From: Thermoanaerobaculia bacterium
GTDB lineage: Bacteria > Acidobacteriota > Thermoanaerobaculia > Multivoradales > UBA5704
Length of the DNA stretch: 6,210 nt
Reading direction: 5' to 3'
Assembly: GCA_030150965.1 (NCBI GenBank)
Contig: JASLEW010000257.1
Coordinates: 1-6,210 of the forward strand
Below are positions 1-6,154 of this stretch, piece after piece. Both the position numbers and the translations under genes were made by a program. Position 1 is the stretch's first letter; every line of letters begins with the position of its first letter. Below the pieces are notes generated by a model. That model was not told where the DNA came from, did not search any database, and saw only the letters and a program-made list of their open reading frames with translations.

Positions 1-92
1 CCTGTGCCCCTCCCACGGCCGGGCAAGGAGGCAGGCACCCGCTCTCCCTGGGCCTCCCCCGAGGGCCGCCCCCGCCCCACCATGTGACACTT

Positions 93-136
93 CGTAACAG
101 TAGGTGTCGCCTTATCTCGTAAAGGTAGGTGTCGCT
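93..136. repeat. Two direct repeats with 25-bp period, possible IS end or binding sites
   Basis: Two copies of a roughly 18-base unit, CGTAA(C/A)(A/G)GTAGGTGTCGC, lie at 93-110 and 118-135. The last ten bases, TAGGTGTCGC, are identical (101-110 and 126-135). Just to the left, TGTGACAC (83-90) forms a partial inverted match to GGTGTC. The tract is clearly less GC-rich than the flanking DNA and belongs to no gene. Repeated GACACC-type blocks with TGT/ACA edges recall ends of IS481/IS3-like elements, but no transposase is visible, so this is inference. Repeated operator sites would also fit. Positions 1-82 are very C-rich and show no gene I can support. Confidence 0.45.
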
Positions 137-156
137 TGACATGAGCCACAAGACCA

Positions 157-191
157 GGTCCTCGGCCTGATTTATTCCTTCACCGAGGACC
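157..191 (-). terminator. Stem-loop after the acylase gene, possible terminator
   Basis: GGTCCTCGG (157-165) and CCGAGGACC (183-191) are perfect 9-base complements around a 17-base AT-rich loop. The stem begins 28 bases past the acylase stop codon, where a terminator of the leftward operon would be expected. The RNA after the stem reads UGGUCUUGUGG, which is a poor U-tract. Factor-independent termination is therefore doubtful, and the hairpin may instead protect the 3' end or mark the border of the repeat-bearing DNA to the left. Confidence 0.35.
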
Positions 192-219
192 GGCGCGTGG
201 CGATCGCCTACCCTTGAGA

Positions 220-2769
220 CTAGCGCCTTGGCGGCGCGAGGACCAGGACATCGACCGGCGGGCCGGGGAGGAAGGGCGTCGGCCGCCCTTCGACCCAGGC
301 GGCGTGGCCGTCGCCGTAGTGCGGCGACAGCGGATTGCCGCTCTCGCCGACCGGCATGTGGAAGATGCCGGTCTCCTCGTGCCCCGGCGAGACCGCCATG
401 CGCTCCGAGGCGCTGAACGTCTCGCCCACCACCTTGGGCATGTCGAGGTCGCCCGCGAGCGGCACCGCTTTCATGTCCAGCCAGCGGCCGAGGAAGGGCA
501 CCGCCATGCCCAGCGGGTGCCGCACCCTCATCGTGTTGCGCTCGCCCCAGGTGCGGTCGGCGAGGCGCGGACCGAGCGCCTCCAGGTGGCGCAGCTCGGC
601 GTCGGCCACCGCCAGGATCTGCGCGTCCCAGCTCGGGTAGCGCGGATCGAGCAGGTGCGCCGGGCGCTCGGTGACCAGCTCCCAGAGCGGCCCCTCGAAG
701 CGCCGCCGCGCCAGGTAGAAGGGCACGCCGGGCACCTCCTTGAGGCCGGTCAGGCTGTCGAACACCTGCTTTTCCAGCTCGTCGCGGAACTCGCGCACGA
801 TGCGGTAGGCGACGGAGTCGATCGACGCCCGGCCGGTCCAGGTGCTGGCGAGGAGGCGCCGCATCTCGGCGCGGCGCGGGTCGGCCCTGACCGCCTCGGG
901 AGTGAGGGTCTTGAGCAGCAGGTCGTGCCAATGGGTGAGGAAGATGGCCTGATCGTCGAGCTGGATGGCGAGCATGTCGCGCGGCGTCGCCCGCTCCAGG
1001 GCGAGCAGGCGGTCGCGGATCTGGCGGGCGCGCGGCCCGAGGTCGTAGCAGCCGTCGCCGAGGAGCGCCATGCCGGTCGGGCCGACGGCGCGGTTGTTGG
1101 CCGACCAGATGCGCCCGGACGGCGGATCGACCACCTTGGGCACCTCGTCCGAGCGCAGCCAGCCGTCCCAACGGTGGGTGCCGTCGGCCCACGAGGTGGG
1201 CACCTGGCCGGTGAAGCCGACGCGGCGCGGGATCTGGCCGATGATCGTCCAGCCCACCCGTCCGGAGGAGTCGGCGACGACGAAGTTCTGCGGCGGGATG
1301 CCGCTCGCGTGCGCCACCTCGATCGCCTCGTCGATGTTGTGCGCGTTCTCCATGCCGAAGATCTGGAAGTTGGTGGCGGCCGGGTGGTCGGCGGTCCAGG
1401 CGATGGCGCGGCGCGGCCGCTTGTGCTCGTCCCAATCGACCACCGGCCCCCAGATGGTGCGCACCACGTCGAACATCTCGTCGGGCTTGCCGCGCACCAC
1501 GATGCGCTCCGTGGTGTGGGTGAAGCGCTGAGGTCCGGCGGGGGTGCGGTAGACCTCGGGATCCCCGGGATCCAGCTCCAGGTCCACCAGGTCGATGGCG
1601 TCGACGAAGCTGTTGGTGAACCCCCAGGCGATCCGCCCGGTGCTGCCGGCGACCAGCAGCGGCGCTCCCGGCAGGGTCACGCCGGTGACCCGGCGCGCCG
1701 CGCCGTCGGGGTCCCGCCACGCCCAGGAGGCGCGGTACCAGATGTTCGGGATCTGGATGCCCAGGTGCATGTCGTCGGCGAGCAGCGCGTGGCCATCGGC
1801 GGTGTGGCTGCCGGCGACCGCCCAGCTGTTGCTGCCGGTGCGGCCGAAGAGGCTCTCGCCGTCCACCCAGCCCCAGCCCGGCAGCGGCGTCTCCGGCGCG
1901 GCGCGGCGGGCGAGGGCGGCGGCCTCGTCCGGCGTGAGCGCCGAGACCGCTCCCGCGGCGGTCCCCGCCCTGGGCCCCCCGGCCTGCCGCCGGTCGAGCA
2001 CCTCCGGGCCGGGGATCGGCGGCGTCGCGAAGGCGCCTCCTTCGAGCGGCGCGTCCCACTCGCCGCCCGCCGGGTCCACGAAGTCGAAGACCTTCGCCGG
2101 CACGTGGTCGTGCACCACGCCCAGGTCGGTCTCCACCCGGGTGCGCCAGTCGTGGAGGTCGAAGTACATGGCGTAGATGACCAGGATGCTGTCGGCGGCC
2201 TGCCAGGGGCGCGGCTGGGCACGCAGCAGGATGTACTCGAACGGCTTGTCGCCCAGCGCCTGGAGGCCGGCGTTGACCCCGTCCACGTAGGCGTCGAGCA
2301 GCGCGCGCTGCGGCGGCGTGAGCGCCGCCAGCACCTGCGCCGCCAGGGCGCGGCAGCCGTGGCGGCGGCGGTTCTCGTCGTGCATCTGGAGGAACGGCCC
2401 GAACAGCTCCGCCAGCTCCCCCGCGGCCTCCCGCCGCAGCAGGTCCATCTGGAAGAAACGGTCCTGCGCGTGCAGGAACCCGATGCCGCGCGCGGTGTCG
2501 AGACGGGTCGCGGCGCGCACCGTAGGCACGCCCAGGGCGTCGCGCTCGATGGTGACCGGCGCGCCCAGCCCCGCCATCGTCACCTCGCCGCGCAGCCGCG
2601 GCAGGCTCGCCGCGATCCGGTGATGCAGCCAGAGGCCACCGGCCACCACCGCCAGCACGATCAGGCCGAGGAGGACGAGCAGCGCCCGGCCGATGCGGCG
2701 CCCCCACCGCCGCGGACGGCGGGCGCCGGGGGCGGGTGCGGGGGATGCGGCGGGCGCGGCGGTCGTCAT
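220..2769 (-). CDS. Penicillin acylase family protein (membrane-anchored Ntn-hydrolase)
   Basis: 849 residues, the usual size of a penicillin acylase precursor. The family hydrolyses amide bonds of acylated substrates (beta-lactams, acyl-homoserine lactones, acylated peptides) after self-cleavage into alpha and beta chains. An arginine-rich N-terminus (residues 18-28) precedes one membrane segment (about 29-48) with no clear cleavage site, so the protein should be anchored with its enzyme part outside the cytoplasm. The alpha-chain signature HAQDRFFQMDLLRR is at 100-113. The self-processing site is TGSNSWAV, with Ser313 (codon 1831-1833) as the future N-terminal nucleophile of a 537-residue beta chain. 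ADDMHLG follows. SANNR places Asn558/559 at beta-chain 246/247, close to the oxyanion Asn241 of E. coli penicillin G acylase. The C-terminus has the family motif SGNPLSPHYGD. Start: ATG at 2769 overlaps the upstream stop (ATGA), with GGGAG seven bases before it. The same frame stays open upstream to 3306, but that stretch lies over the carrier gene. The substrate cannot be told from sequence; the carrier and methyltransferase neighbours suggest an acylated metabolite. Confidence 0.93.
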   Translation of the reverse strand: MTTAAPAASPAPAPGARRPRRWGRRIGRALLVLLGLIVLAVVAGGLWLHHRIAASLPRLRGEVTMAGLGAPVTIERDALGVPTVRAATRLDTARGIGFLHAQDRFFQMDLLRREAAGELAELFGPFLQMHDENRRRHGCRALAAQVLAALTPPQRALLDAYVDGVNAGLQALGDKPFEYILLRAQPRPWQAADSILVIYAMYFDLHDWRTRVETDLGVVHDHVPAKVFDFVDPAGGEWDAPLEGGAFATPPIPGPEVLDRRQAGGPRAGTAAGAVSALTPDEAAALARRAAPETPLPGWGWVDGESLFGRTGSNSWAVAGSHTADGHALLADDMHLGIQIPNIWYRASWAWRDPDGAARRVTGVTLPGAPLLVAGSTGRIAWGFTNSFVDAIDLVDLELDPGDPEVYRTPAGPQRFTHTTERIVVRGKPDEMFDVVRTIWGPVVDWDEHKRPRRAIAWTADHPAATNFQIFGMENAHNIDEAIEVAHASGIPPQNFVVADSSGRVGWTIIGQIPRRVGFTGQVPTSWADGTHRWDGWLRSDEVPKVVDPPSGRIWSANNRAVGPTGMALLGDGCYDLGPRARQIRDRLLALERATPRDMLAIQLDDQAIFLTHWHDLLLKTLTPEAVRADPRRAEMRRLLASTWTGRASIDSVAYRIVREFRDELEKQVFDSLTGLKEVPGVPFYLARRRFEGPLWELVTERPAHLLDPRYPSWDAQILAVADAELRHLEALGPRLADRTWGERNTMRVRHPLGMAVPFLGRWLDMKAVPLAGDLDMPKVVGETFSASERMAVSPGHEETGIFHMPVGESGNPLSPHYGDGHAAWVEGRPTPFLPGPPVDVLVLAPPRR

Positions 2770-3881
2770 CTCGGCTCTCCCACCCCCTGAAGGCGCTGGA
2801 GCTTGCGCCGGCGGCGCTCGCCGCGCTCGCGCGTCGTGTCGTACCCCTGGGCCGGGCCGCTGTGCAGCAGCACCCGGGCCAGGGCGCGCACCGTCGGCCC
2901 CTCGTACAGGCTGACGGTCGGGATCGGCTGGTGCAGCCAGTCCTTGAGCAGGGCGATGATCCTCACCCCGGCGATCGAGGTGCCGCCCAGCTCGAAGAAG
3001 TTGTCGTCCACCCCCACCTGCTCGATCCCCAGCTCCTCCTGCCAGACGGCGGCGATCGCCGCCTCCAGCGGATTGCCCGGCGGCGTGTAGGGGCTGGCCA
3101 GCGCCGGGCGCGCGCGCGGCGGCTCCGGCGCCATCTGCGTCCTCTGCGGCATCGGCGGAGGTGGCGGCACGAGCTCGCCAACCGCCGCGGCATCCAGCAG
3201 CGCCAGGACCGTCGCGCCGTCGGCCAGCGCCGCGGGCAGGCGCTTGAGCGCCAGGGCGAAGGCGCCGCCACCGGCCAATGCCTCGCCGGCCAGGGCCAGA
3301 TCGCACTCCCCGCCATGCAGGCTGCGGCAGGCGCGCTCGACCGCCGCCAACGGCGGGCCGTCCAGAACGGCCGCGGGGCCGCTCAGGCCCAGCTCGGCGG
3401 CGAGGGCCGCCGCAGCATCGCTGGTTTCGGAGCCAGCGGCGTCAGAAGCGCCAGAGGCACCAGCGGCGCCAGAGGCACCAGCAGCGTCAGAGGCACCGGC
3501 AGCACCAGCAGCGCCAGCGGCACCGGCAGCGTCAGCGGCGTCAGCGGCGCCGTCGCCTTGCCGTGCGCCGGAGAAGGCGCCGCCGGCGGCTGCCGCCCCT
3601 TGCAGCCCGGACTTGCGCAGGAAGAGCCCGGTGCGGTCGCACCAGGCGAGGCCCTGGAGCAGCTCGGCGGCGCAGTCGCGCAGGAGGCGCGCAGCGTCCG
3701 CCGGACCGGCGGCCTCGCCGCGATCATCGGAGGGCGCGGAGGGAGCAGCCGGCGCGGTGGGCGTAGGCAGCGCGGACGGCGCGGCGGCGCCGCCGCCAGC
3801 CAACCCGCGCCAGAGGTCTTCGAGCGTCGCCCCGCCGGTGCGCTGTCCGGCGAGGCCGATGACGGCAGTGACGTTCGCCAC
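2766..3881 (-). CDS. Degenerate ketosynthase-like protein with C-terminal acyl carrier domain
   Basis: 371 residues. The C-terminal part (about 270-341) is a phosphopantetheine carrier domain: VWQEELGIEQVGVDDNFFEL then GGTSI, with Ser302 (codon 2976-2978) as the attachment residue. A basic tail (RERGERRRRK) resembles the ends of polyketide synthases. Everything before it looks like a shortened ketosynthase with motifs in correct order: AVIGLAGQRTGGATLEDLWRGL (6-27) matches the KS start; RLLRDCAAELLQ...RTGLFL (65-88) matches the RLFLEcaWEALE...RTGVF region; LGLSGPAAVLDGPP (164-177), then RACRSLHGGECDLALAGEAL (183-202), match the active-site region; ALKRLPAALADG (211-222) matches the VLKRLxDAxADG region. 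DGPP replaces DTACSS, so the catalytic Cys is missing, and the C-terminal half with both His residues is absent. An Ala/Gly/Ser/Asp-rich insert fills 112-156. Start: GTG 3881, with GGGAG seven bases upstream. It lies 55 bases after the methyltransferase and overlaps the acylase start. Carrier domain is near certain; KS ancestry is my motif reading. Confidence 0.82.
   Translation of the reverse strand: MANVTAVIGLAGQRTGGATLEDLWRGLAGGGAAAPSALPTPTAPAAPSAPSDDRGEAAGPADAARLLRDCAAELLQGLAWCDRTGLFLRKSGLQGAAAAGGAFSGARQGDGAADAADAAGAAGAAGAAGASDAAGASGAAGASGASDAAGSETSDAAAALAAELGLSGPAAVLDGPPLAAVERACRSLHGGECDLALAGEALAGGGAFALALKRLPAALADGATVLALLDAAAVGELVPPPPPMPQRTQMAPEPPRARPALASPYTPPGNPLEAAIAAVWQEELGIEQVGVDDNFFELGGTSIAGVRIIALLKDWLHQPIPTVSLYEGPTVRALARVLLHSGPAQGYDTTRERGERRRRKLQRLQGVGEPR
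3414..3548 (-). repeat. Simple-sequence tract coding for Ala/Gly/Ser/Asp repeats
   Basis: Inside the carrier gene (residues 112-156) the DNA is an imperfect triplet and 9- to 18-base repeat built from GCN, GGN, TCN and GAC codons. It gives runs such as AAGAAGAAGASDAAGASG. All visible variation keeps the reading frame. It separates the front KS-like motifs from the region where the KS active site would be and probably acts as a flexible linker. Such tracts can change length by slippage. Confidence 0.75.
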
Positions 3882-3936
3882 GTTGCTTCTCCCGAGGATG
3901 AGTGCGTTCCGTCGTCGATGCGGAGGTGCGCCGCGC

Positions 3937-4797
3937 TCAGCCGTCCTTGCGGAGCTGCCAGATGCGGTAGCTGAGGCGGCCCTCCTGCAGGTCGCGGTAG
4001 GGCTTCGAGCCCGGCATGGCGAGGAAGAACTCCATCACCTCCCTGCCCTCCGGGGCGTCGTGGACCTCCAGGTTGCGCGCCGCGTGCGCCTCCAGCGAGC
4101 GCAGCACGTTGGGCGTGATGTCCTGGTCGCGCTCCAGGGCGAGGCCGAGGCCGCGCAGGCAGCTGCCGTAGCTCTCCAGGTGCTCGACCGGCATCAGGTC
4201 GGTGTACAGGAAGCGTCCGCCCGGGCCGAGCACGCGGTGGACCTCGCGGTAGAAGGCATAGATGTCGGGATAGAGGCACGAGGACTCGACGTTCAGCACC
4301 ACGTCGAAGAAGCCGTCGAGGAACGGCAGCCGCTCCGACTCGCCGGCGACGAAGTGGGCCGCCGGGTTGGTGATCCGCCGGCGGCAGAACCGCACCGCGC
4401 TGGTCGAGAGGTCCAGCCCCCAGATCTCGCCGGGCGCGAAGAACCGCTCGACGGTGAGGATGGTGCCGCCGCGGCCGCAGCCGACGTCGAGGAGGTCACG
4501 GCCGCCCAGGTCGCAGTCGCCGATCAGCTCCAGCACCAGGTCGACGCGGTTGCGGTTGGGCCAGTGCGGCGGCAGCTCGAAGCGCGCCGCGCGCGGGCCG
4601 CCGTCCGGCAGGTAGCCGAAATTGAAGAACACGGCGTCATCGGCATAGATCGAGTCGCTGAGCGAGTCGTTGATGCGGTCGTAGAAGGACTGGACGCGCA
4701 GCTTCTTCTTCTGCGCCGCGGACACCGGCACCGGAGCGTCCGGCTCGCGGCCAGAGAACAGCTCCTCCAGGTTGTCGGCGGGTTCGTTGACCGTCAT
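3937..4797 (-). CDS. Class I SAM-dependent methyltransferase (phthiotriol MT-like)
   Basis: 286 residues. It transfers a methyl group from S-adenosylmethionine, most likely to a hydroxyl of a lipid or polyketide/peptide product. SAM-binding motif I is LLDVGCGRGGT (102-112), the acidic residue after strand 2 is Asp129 in GLDLS, and FDVVLNVESS (164-173) and VHRVLGPGGRFLYTD (186-200) complete the fold. From memory, the core (NVE-S-x-x-YP, RVLxPGGxFxYxDL) and the ending (GxLSYRxxxxxKD) match mycobacterial phthiotriol/phenolphthiotriol dimycocerosate methyltransferase and relatives in NRPS/PKS clusters. Cys174 is at the place where I recall a His (NVEASHCYP) in those enzymes. The first 33 residues are a non-conserved extension, and only a weak ribosome-binding site precedes ATG 4797, 33 bases after the preceding gene's stop. 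It likely shares one message with its neighbours, and the carrier gene downstream suggests its substrate may be carrier-bound or released from a carrier. The fold is certain; the substrate is not. Confidence 0.92.
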   Translation of the reverse strand: MTVNEPADNLEELFSGREPDAPVPVSAAQKKKLRVQSFYDRINDSLSDSIYADDAVFFNFGYLPDGGPRAARFELPPHWPNRNRVDLVLELIGDCDLGGRDLLDVGCGRGGTILTVERFFAPGEIWGLDLSTSAVRFCRRRITNPAAHFVAGESERLPFLDGFFDVVLNVESSCLYPDIYAFYREVHRVLGPGGRFLYTDLMPVEHLESYGSCLRGLGLALERDQDITPNVLRSLEAHAARNLEVHDAPEGREVMEFFLAMPGSKPYRDLQEGRLSYRIWQLRKDG

Positions 4798-4830
4798 GGT
4801 GTTTCGATCGCCCGCGGGGCCGGCCGGATC

Positions 4831-5280
4831 CTACCTGGCGGTCTGCGTCTGCTGGTAGAGGACGTTGAGCCAACGGCCGCCGCGCCTCATGTAGAGCGAG
4901 CTGACCCACACCGGGCTGGGCACCGGCTTGCCGCCGCAGGTGGTGTCCTGCGCGGCGTGATAGGTCAGCAGCGCCGTGTCGGTGTCGAGCACGGCCAGCT
5001 TGAAGTCGCCGACGGTGTAGCTCTTCACGTTGCAGACCGGGGAGGCGACCCCGGCGACGACGGTGGCCTTGTCGGTGCGGCCGCCGAAGCCCATCTCGAT
5101 GTGATCGTCGGAGAGGAAGCCGCTGAAGAACCTGCCGTCGTGGTTCTTCCACGCCTCCCAGGATTGCTTTTCGAGCGTTACGAGCTGGTCCTGGAGAGCT
5201 CCGTCAGCGGCGGGAGCCGGCTGCGCCGCGGTGACGGATGCAAGAGCGAAAATGGCGAGTGCCAGGACGAAAACCCGCAT
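4831..5280 (-). CDS. Exported SnoaL/DUF4440-like (NTF2 fold) protein
   Basis: 149 residues. A signal peptide is visible (MRV, hydrophobic FVLALAIFALASV, small residues TAA before QPAPAAD), with likely cleavage near residue 19 or 20 and no lipobox Cys. The mature part, about 125 residues, has the pattern of DUF4440/SnoaL-like NTF2-fold proteins: an N-terminal helix (LVTLEKQSWEAWKNHDGRFF, 33-52), a strand with SDDHIEMGFGGRTDKATVV, a central DTDTALLTYHAA (99-110), and a closing YMRRGGRWLNVLYQQTQ. Family members bind small hydrophobic molecules, and some are cyclases or isomerases; many have no known role. Two Cys (83 and 115) could form a disulfide outside the cytoplasm. It is the first gene after the leftward promoter. 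Start ATG 5280 has a G-run (5288-5293) seven bases upstream. Its export places it in the same compartment as the acylase catalytic domain. Confidence 0.8.
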   Translation of the reverse strand: MRVFVLALAIFALASVTAAQPAPAADGALQDQLVTLEKQSWEAWKNHDGRFFSGFLSDDHIEMGFGGRTDKATVVAGVASPVCNVKSYTVGDFKLAVLDTDTALLTYHAAQDTTCGGKPVPSPVWVSSLYMRRGGRWLNVLYQQTQTAR

Positions 5281-5372
5281 CTTGAAGCCCCCCGAGGGTA
5301 TCGATCGTTGAAGGACCCGTGCCCCTTGGCCTTGGTGCCTTGCGCTCTCCGCCGCCCTCGTGCGTGCCCGTC

Positions 5373-5402
5373 ACTCTATGCTGCCCCTGGAATCGCGGTC
5401 AA
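5373..5402 (-). promoter_or_regulatory. Sigma-70-like promoter of the leftward operon
   Basis: On the minus strand TTGACC (5402-5397) is followed by an 18-base spacer and TAGAGT (5378-5373). These match the -35 box in 5 of 6 and the -10 box in 4 of 6 positions. A transcript would begin near 5366 and carry a leader of about 86 bases before ATG 5280. No other comparable pair was noticed between this gene and the divergent sigma gene. Confidence 0.55.
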
Positions 5403-5409
5403 TGCGGAA

Positions 5410-5436
5410 CGCGCCGCGCGCGCCGCGCGCGCCGGC
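5410..5436. repeat. Three 9-bp tandem repeats between divergent promoters
   Basis: CGCGCCGCG occurs at 5410-5418 and 5419-5427, followed by a variant CGCGCCGGC at 5428-5436. The block is almost pure alternating C/G and sits between the leftward -35 box (5397-5402) and the rightward -35 box (5450-5455). It may be a protein-binding array or Z-DNA-prone spacer; it may also be just low-complexity GC DNA. Confidence 0.5.
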
Positions 5437-5449
5437 ACGGCCCGGGCGG

Positions 5450-5478
5450 CTGACCGGCGGCAACGGATCCGGTAAAAT
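5450..5478 (+). promoter_or_regulatory. Sigma-70-like promoter of the sigma factor gene
   Basis: CTGACC (5450-5455), a 17-base spacer and TAAAAT (5473-5478) match the -35 box in 4 of 6 and the -10 box in 5 of 6 positions. Transcription would start near 5485, downstream of ATG 5477, which overlaps the -10 box. If this promoter is used, that ATG cannot be the translation start, and TTG 5528 becomes the natural choice. Confidence 0.5.
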
Positions 5479-5513
5479 GACGCAACCCCGCACCCCGCGG
5501 AGCGAGCCTGCAC

Positions 5514-5520
5514 GTGGAGA
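5514..5520 (+). promoter_or_regulatory. Ribosome-binding site that decides the sigma factor start
   Basis: GTGGAGA contains GGAG and ends seven bases before TTG 5528. The alternative ATG at 5477 has only a weak GGA upstream. This site favours the TTG start. Confidence 0.6.
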
Positions 5521-5527
5521 CCGGCGC

Positions 5528-6094
5528 TTGACGACCTCTCCCGATGTCGCCGTCCTGCTTCACGCCGCGCGCGGCGGCGAGCCGGGAGCTGCCGACGCCC
5601 TCTTTTCATTGCTATACAATGATCTGAAACGCCTGGCCCATGCCCAGCTGCTGCGCGGCCGCGGCGGCGACGAGACGCTGGCGACCACCGCCCTGGTGCA
5701 CGAGACCTACCTGCGCCTGGTCGAGCCGGCGGGGCTCGCGGCCGAGGACCGGGCGCATTTCTTCAACCTGGCGGCGCGCGTCATGCGGCACGTGGTGATC
5801 GATTCGGCGCGGCGGCGCGCCGCCGCCAAGCGCGGCCGGGCGCTGCGCGTGTCCTGGCCGGAGGGCTTCGAGCCGGCGGTGGAAGACCAGCAGATGGGCG
5901 CCTCCGTCCTGGCGCTGGACGCGGCGCTGGAGCGCCTGGAGCGCGAGAGCCCGCGCCTCGCCAAGCTCATCGAGCTGCGCTTCTTCGGCGGCCTGCCGCT
6001 CGAGGAGATCGCCGTGCTGCTCGCGGTCAGCGACCGCACGCTCAAGCGCGACTGGCGCCGCGCCCGCGCCTTCCTCCTCGCCGAGCTGGCCTGA
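5528..6094 (+). CDS. ECF-subfamily RNA polymerase sigma factor (Sig-70_X6 type)
   Basis: 188 residues from TTG 5528, the usual size of this family. It directs RNA polymerase to a specific promoter set. Sigma region 2 covers about residues 20-97 with the family signature LATTALVHETYLRL (51-64) and HFFNLAARVMRHVVIDSARR (78-97). Region 4 covers about 130-185 with LIELRFFGGLPLEEIAVLL (147-165) and the DNA-reading helix VSDRTLKRDWRRARAFL (167-183). No anti-sigma-factor gene is seen; such sigma factors are commonly paired with serine/threonine kinases, and a new frame starts 60 bases downstream. Start choice: TTG has GGAG at seven-base spacing and lies after the predicted transcription start. An ATG at 5477 would add 17 unconserved residues, and the frame is open back to 5360. 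The first third (about 5600-5630) is unusually AT-rich for this gene. Confidence 0.92.
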   Translation: MTTSPDVAVLLHAARGGEPGAADALFSLLYNDLKRLAHAQLLRGRGGDETLATTALVHETYLRLVEPAGLAAEDRAHFFNLAARVMRHVVIDSARRRAAAKRGRALRVSWPEGFEPAVEDQQMGASVLALDAALERLERESPRLAKLIELRFFGGLPLEEIAVLLAVSDRTLKRDWRRARAFLLAELA

Positions 6095-6146
6095 TGTCCC
6101 GAATCAGCGCCCGCCGACTCATGACGCGACTCTCTGCTTCGGGACA
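6095..6146 (+). promoter_or_regulatory. Inverted repeat between sigma factor gene and next gene
   Basis: TGTCCCGAA (6095-6103) begins directly after the sigma factor stop codon, and its perfect complement TTCGGGACA is at 6138-6146, eight bases before ATG 6155. The right arm contains GGGA (6141-6144), the only visible ribosome-binding candidate for that ATG. In RNA the stem would hide it. The 34-base loop carries the direct repeat CGACTC (6115-6120 and 6127-6132). It could be an RNA switch for translation coupling or a DNA operator. Confidence 0.5.
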
Positions 6147-6154
6147 CTGACCCG

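Noticed and set aside
1..84. Open plus frame from the window edge ending with the TGA at 85-87
   Set aside because: Only 28 Pro/Arg-rich codons with no motif; cannot be told from GC-rich noncoding DNA.
136..141. Perfect TTGACA as a rightward -35 box
   Set aside because: No -10-like sequence lies 15-19 bases downstream, and no plus-strand gene follows.
141..170. Short frame from ATG 141 (nine codons)
   Set aside because: Ends at TGA 168-170, has no ribosome-binding site and no plus-strand gene after it.
214..2790. Plus-strand open frame of 858 codons covering the whole acylase gene
   Set aside because: It is antisense to a gene with clear family motifs. Its protein is Arg/Ala/His-rich without domains, as expected from the mirror frame of GC-rich codons.
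2770..3306. Upstream extension of the acylase frame to 3306 (1028 residues)
   Set aside because: The extra 179 residues lie out of frame over the carrier domain and have no family match. ATG 2769 has a ribosome-binding site and is followed by a proper membrane anchor.
3244..5475. Plus-strand open frame of 743 codons across carrier, methyltransferase and NTF2-like genes
   Set aside because: Low-complexity antisense translation with no recognisable motif, covering three genes supported on the other strand.
5360..5527. Longer sigma factor starts at 5360 or ATG 5477
   Set aside because: The added residues are Arg/Pro/Ala-rich and outside the family length. 5360 overlaps the divergent promoter, and 5477 overlaps a -10 box and lacks a good ribosome-binding site.
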